From positions 1-5,794 of the forward strand of contig CAYMRB010000547.1 in assembly GCA_964392615.1 (NCBI GenBank): a DNA stretch of 5,794 nt. Direction: 5' to 3'. The notes under the pieces are model-generated. The model did no database searches. It worked only from the letters and a program-made list of their open reading frames with translations, and was not told the origin of the DNA. The DNA comes from CAYMRB01 sp964392615. Its GTDB lineage: Bacteria > Planctomycetota > UBA8108. The position numbers were made by a program, and so were the translations under genes. Numbering within the stretch: position 1 is the first letter of the stretch; each line of letters starts with the position of its first letter. Positions 1 to 5,794 of this stretch are shown here, in pieces.

Positions 1-1
1 C

Positions 2-1799
<1,798 letters not shown>

Positions 1800-1816
<17 letters not shown>

Positions 1817-4800
1817 GCTCGACGGCGCCGCCGATCACTCCTGGCTTCTGCGCTCGACGATCTTCCGCCCGGTCAGCATCCTGATGCTCTTCGTCGCGAC
1901 GCTCGTCGTCGGCGTGCTGTCGTATCCGCGCATCCGTCTGCAATTGATCCCCGACGGCATGACGTCGCCCGAATGCGGCATCTGGATTCCCGTTCCGGAC
2001 GCGACGCCGCAGGAGGTCATGCAGCAGGTCGCCAAACCGTGCGAAGACCTGCTGCGAACGCTTCCCGGACTCAAGCGCGTGACCACGAGCTCCGGACCGC
2101 GGAGCTGCCGCATTCGCCTCGAGTTCGACCCGAGCTACGACCTCGACGAGATGATCCCGGAGGTTCGCGATCGCATCGACCGCGCGCGATCCGAGTGGCC
2201 CGAGGGCATGGATCAGTATCACGTGTGGCGCGAGAGCGAGGCCGCGCTGCCCGTGTACATCGTCTCGCTTGGCATCCAAATCGACCCGCGGCGGCGGGAG
2301 CAGACCGATCTCGACCATATCTTCGACGAGGTCATCCGCAAGCGCCTCGAGGCGGTCAACGGCGTCGCGAGAGTGCAGGTGTGGGGAGTCCTCGACAAGC
2401 GCGTCGAGATCGCCCTCGACCGCGAGCAGGTCTTCGCGTACGGCGTCGACCTCCAGAGCCTCGTCCAGCGTTTGATCGGCGACAATCGAACGATCAACGC
2501 CGGCAAAGTGCGCGACGGCGATCGCGAGCTCCTCGTGCGCTTCGACGGCCAGTTCCGCGACGAGGCGGAGGTTCGCGCCTTCCCGGCCGGCAGATTGACG
2601 ATCGACGACTTCGCGACGATCCGCGAACGCCGAGCCGTTCGCGATAGAATGGCGCGGGTCAACGGTCAGCTCGCGCGGGCCGTCGTCGTGAGCAAGGAGT
2701 CGACGGCCAACGCGGTCGAGGTCTGCGAGCGCGTCAGGGTCGTCCTCGGCGATCTCGAGGCTGAGCTCCGCCGCACGATTCCAGGTGTCACCGGAATCGA
2801 ATCGCATGCGTGGCTCGATCAGGGCGAGATGATCAACGAGTCGATCGCCTCGCTTCGAGGGAGCGCGACATGGGGCGGCTTGTTCGCCGTCATCGTGCTC
2901 TTCCTGTTCTTCCGGCGCCTCGGCATGACGATGCTCGTGTTCCTGGCGATTCCGTTCTCGCTGTTGATCACGGTCATCTGGATCTACTTCTCCGGCGGTT
3001 CGTTCAACCTGCTGTCGCTGATGGGGCTGTCGCTCGGCATCGGCATGCTGGTGGACAACTCGATCGTCGTCGTCGAGAACATCCTGCGAAAGACGGAGCA
3101 GGGGCAGCCGCCCCTCGGTGCCGCGATCGAGGGCGTGCGAGAGGTCGGCCTGGCCGTGTCGTTGGCGACGCTGACGACCGTGATGGTGTTCCTGCCGCTC
3201 ATCTTCCTGGCGGATCCGCGGTTCCGAGTCATCACCGCGGCGATCGGACTACCGCTGTGTGTCAGCGTGCTCGCATCGCTGGTCGTCGCATTGGTATTCA
3301 TCCCGCAGGGAGCGATCTGGCTGCGCCGACTGGCGACGTGGTCTCTGCGGCGGAACGGTGCGGCATCGAGGGCATCGCGTCGTCAGCGAGCGAAGTGGTC
3401 GCTCGCCAATCGAGGCACGGTGGCCGTGCTGCAGTGGGCGTTGACGCGTCGCGGTCGGGCGTATCTCGCCTGTGCGGCATTTCTGGCGTCGACCGTGCTC
3501 GCGTTCCAGCTCGTTGGCAAGAAGGCCGCGAACATGGAAGGCCCCTCGCGCCTGCAGGTGCGCGTCGAGCTGCCGAAGAACTTCACCCTGTCGGAAGCCA
3601 ACGATACGTTCGAGACGATCGAGACCGCGATTCGCGAGGCCGGCAAACCGTTCGCGATCGACTCGATCACGTGCTGGTTCGACTCGCAGGGCGGCACGCT
3701 GAACATGTTCCCGAAGACCGGGCATCGCGTGAAGGAGGACGAGTTCTTCGATCACCTGCGGCCGCGCCTTCCGGAGCTGGCCGGCGTGACGTATCACCTC
3801 GGATTCGAGGATTTCGGGAGCGACAAGGGCCAGCAGCGCTTGCGCATCTTCATCGAGGGGACGGATCTCGAAGCGCTCGACAAGGCCGGTCGTACGGTCG
3901 AGAACGCGCTGAAGGATCGCGCGCGGTTCCCCGAGCTGCGCGAGGTGCAGCGCTGGAAGGACGACGAGCAGGAGGAGGTGCGCATCCTCGTGAATCGTCG
4001 GGCGGCGCAGCATCGCGGCATCGACACGACGACCGTGTCGCGCATGGTGTCGTGGGCCTTGCGCGGCGCCACGCTGCCCGATTTCGTCGTCGACGATCGG
4101 GAACGGTCGTTCTGGATACGGTACGCCGACGCGGACAAGGAGAACGTCGAAGCGCTGAACGACATCTTGGTCTTCGGAAGCGACGGTCGTGCCGCGCCTC
4201 TGTCGAGCCTGGCGAGCCTCCAGATGCTGCCGGGGTCGGGCGACATCCACCGCGTCAACGGCCGCATGACGGTGGGGCTTTCGGCTCGCGTCGAAGGGGG
4301 CGACGTGTTCAGCGCGCGCAAGAAGGCGATGTACTGGCTCGGCCGCCTGGATCTCCCTGAGGGTTGCGAGCTGCGCTCGAGCCGCGATGCTGGCGGCTTC
4401 GAAGCCGACCTGAAGAACTTCTTCCTCGCGCTGGCGATGGCGCTGTTCCTCGTGTTCTTCGTGATGGGGCTCCTGTTCGAGTCGTGGGTGCTGCCGCTGT
4501 CGGTGCTCCTGTCGATTCCCTTCGCGTTCGTGGGGTCGATGTGGTTGCTCGTCGCGTTGGGCGTCGATCTCGACGCGGTCGGGATGATCGGCATGCTGAT
4601 GCTCGTCGGCATCGTCGTGAACAACGCGATCGTGCTGGTCGACTACATCAACCGCCAGCGTGCGGCGGGCTTCGGTCGACGCGAGGCGATCGTCCGATCC
4701 GTCCACATCCGTTTCCGGCCGATCTGGATGACGGCCCTGACGACCGTCTTCGGCCTGCTTCCACTGATGATCTTCCCGCAGCGCGGTGAGGGAGTGGACT

Positions 4801-5075
4801 ACAAGAGCCTCGCCGTGGTCCTGGTGGGGGGGCTGACGACCTCGACGTTCTTCACGCTGCTCGTCGTGCCGCTTCTCTACGCGACGCTCGACGACGTGCG
4901 ACGCGTCGCGCGCGCGGTCGTCTGTCGCGGTACCGCGCCGCGGCGATACGTCGGCGGCTACGCGCCGGCCGACGTCGTCGGGCCGGTGTCGGGCACGTCC
5001 GGAGGGCCCGCGTCAACGACGGTATCGGCGGCGGTGTCTCCGACGTCGATCGACTCGCGCACCAGCGACGCGTAG
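1800..5075 (+). CDS. RND-family efflux permease, complete
   Basis: Full-length inner-membrane RND permease, 1091 residues against about 1050 for AcrB. Both pseudo-symmetric halves are present: TM1 about 22-41, porter domain PN 42-355, TM2 357-373, TM3 375-398, TM4 402-427, TM5 452-473, TM6 477-508, a very basic cytoplasmic linker 509-552, TM7 553-573, porter domain PC 574-870, TM8 874-893, TM9 897-921, TM10 926-950, TM11 976-992, TM12 1003-1027. TM4 reads GMLVDNSIVVVENI: D419 matches AcrB D407 while N420 replaces D408. TM10 reads GIVVNNAIVLVDYI, with N941 where AcrB has the relay Lys940; one acidic TM4 residue is known to suffice in other RND branches. Six cysteines lie in periplasmic parts (59, 81, 103, 309, 625, 856). 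The tail after TM12 is long (about 64 residues), and its last 38 are encoded antisense to the neighbouring gene. The start is ATG 1800; ATG 1809 in the same frame is equally possible. It probably forms a mixed or partner pump with the upstream permease; substrate unknown. Confidence 0.95.
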
Positions 5076-5794
5076 CTCGCCGCCGACAGGATGCGCCGGC
5101 GACGTTCGTCGACGAGGCCGAGGAGACCTGCGATCTTGCGCAGGTAGCCGCTCTCGTTTGACAGCCGGGTGTACTCGCCGGAGCCGCGCACGGCGCAGGT
5201 GACATCCTCGAGCGTCAGCTTGTCCGGCGGTACGACGGTGACCAGTCGGTCGCCGTCGGCGGCTTCGGTCAGAATGCCCGCGCGGCGTAGGGTGTCGATC
5301 GCCGCCTCGAGCCGGTGCTGGGGAAATCGCAGCGCGAGCGCGAGAGCCTCGAGCGTCATGCCGCGTCCTCGGGTGTACTGCTCCTCGACGACGCGGGCCA
5401 CGACCTCGGCCGCGAGAAGCTCTTGCGACTCGGTGCTCACCGGAAGCGCCTTCCAACCCTTGCCGGAGTAGCTTCCGATGTGCTGCCACACGTAGCAGAG
5501 CTTGACGCCGAAGAGCGCGAACAGCCAGCTGATGTAGAGCCAGAGCAGGAAAATCGGAATCAACGCCAGCGAGCCGTAGGTGATACTCGTGACCGTCGCC
5601 TTGGTCGTTAGCTCGAACACGTAGCGGCTGAAGACAACCTTGCCGACCTCCCACAGACAGCCGGCGACGAACGCCGCGACGACGGCTCCGGTCGTGTTGA
5701 CGCGCGTCGCGGGTACGAAGCGATAGAGGAAGAAGAACGCGGCCCACGTGAAGAGATACGGCACGACGAAGTGGTCGAGGCCAGCCTCCCCCGC
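4958..5794 (-). CDS. YihY/BrkB-family membrane protein, C-terminal part with winged-helix-like domain (5' partial)
   Basis: C-terminal 278 residues of a YihY/virulence factor BrkB family (UPF0761) inner-membrane protein. The frame is open to the window edge, so a GTG at 5764 is not the real start. In partial numbering: hydrophobic helices about 8-27, 35-58 and 70-103. The conserved features are LYRFVPATRV, the GCLWEVGKVVFSRYV helix and ITYGSLALIPIFLLWLYISW at 71-90, the family's most recognisable stretch. Residues about 123-188 look like a winged helix: helices LLAAEVVARVVEEQY, LEALALALRF and RLEAAIDTLRRAGIL, then a short beta wing. Such cytoplasmic extensions occur in longer BrkB proteins. 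The last 30 or so residues are low-complexity (Pro, Asp, Thr, Ala) and overlap the end of the RND permease gene. The family was once misnamed RNase BN; BrkB was linked to serum resistance in Bordetella, but the biochemical role is unproven. No nuclease motif is visible. Its upstream neighbours are outside the window. Confidence 0.9.
   Translation of the reverse strand, partial: AGEAGLDHFVVPYLFTWAAFFFLYRFVPATRVNTTGAVVAAFVAGCLWEVGKVVFSRYVFELTTKATVTSITYGSLALIPIFLLWLYISWLFALFGVKLCYVWQHIGSYSGKGWKALPVSTESQELLAAEVVARVVEEQYTRGRGMTLEALALALRFPQHRLEAAIDTLRRAGILTEAADGDRLVTVVPPDKLTLEDVTCAVRGSGEYTRLSNESGYLRKIAGLLGLVDERRRRILSAASYASLVRESIDVGDTAADTVVDAGPPDVPDTGPTTSAGA
4962..4989. terminator. Possible GC-rich hairpin at the convergent gene ends
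   Basis: CCGGCC at 4965-4970 pairs perfectly with GGCCGG at 4981-4986 across a 10-base loop. Three further pairs outside the stem (two of them G-U type) extend it to about 9 pairs. It sits just inside the stop codon of the BrkB-like gene and inside the tail of RND permease 2, about where either transcript might end. No T-tract follows on either strand, so it is not a classic intrinsic terminator, and short GC-rich inverted repeats are common by chance in such DNA. Low confidence. Confidence 0.2.

Noticed and set aside
2810..4360. 516-codon open frame on the + strand, shifted relative to permease 2
   Set aside because: The translation is Arg/Gly-rich without membrane helices or domains, while the permease frame over the same bases is continuous and family-typical.
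3249..4706. 485-codon open frame on the - strand opposite permease 2
   Set aside because: It lies in the same antisense frame as the previous one, with a His/Arg/Glu-rich composition and no family likeness. It is open because stop codons are rare in GC-rich antisense frames.
4926..4945. Adjacent palindromes cgcggtaccgcg (4926-4937) and cgccgcggcg (4936-4945) just past the BrkB-like stop
   Set aside because: They are perfect palindromes without a loop, lie inside the coding tail of permease 2, and are expected by chance in such GC-rich sequence. No T-tract or known operator match is visible.
5013..5747. 244-codon - strand frame overlapping the BrkB-like gene in another phase
   Set aside because: Arg-rich, repetitive translation with no motif. 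The alternative frame carries clear BrkB-family membrane helices.
5762..5764. GTG at 5764 as the start of the BrkB-like gene
   Set aside because: The frame stays open to the window edge, and the residues before it (AGLDHFV) continue a family-typical membrane helix, so the gene is truncated by the window instead of starting here.

Overview
The window is GC-rich, almost entirely protein-coding DNA from what is most likely a Gram-negative (diderm) bacterium. The base composition, the strong G/C preference at third codon positions and a pair of RND efflux permeases all point that way. Phylum cannot be fixed from the sequence. High-GC groups such as Planctomycetota or Myxococcota would fit, but that is a guess.

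Layout: (1) Positions 2-1816, + strand: the C-terminal half of an RND-family inner-membrane efflux permease, whose start lies upstream of the window. (2) Positions 1800-5075, + strand: a second, complete RND permease of 1091 residues. Its start codon lies inside the end of the first gene, so the two are almost certainly co-transcribed and probably translationally coupled. (3) Positions 4958-5794, - strand: the C-terminal part of a YihY/BrkB-family membrane protein with a winged-helix-like cytoplasmic domain. It converges on the second permease, and the two reading frames overlap antisense by 118 bases.

The two permeases together look like the inner-membrane part of a tripartite efflux system. 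Membrane-fusion (HlyD-type) and outer-membrane (TolC-type) genes would be expected upstream but are not in the window. Two non-identical permeases in tandem recall MdtB/MdtC-type mixed trimers. Substrate cannot be read from the sequence. The BrkB-like gene is on the other strand and is probably a separate transcription unit.

There is no intergenic stretch of any length, no RNA gene, no CRISPR, no mobile element and no clear promoter. I did not find a wholly new system. The points most worth a second look are the antisense 3' overlap, six periplasmic cysteines in permease 2 against none in the periplasmic part of permease 1, and the variant proton-relay residues.
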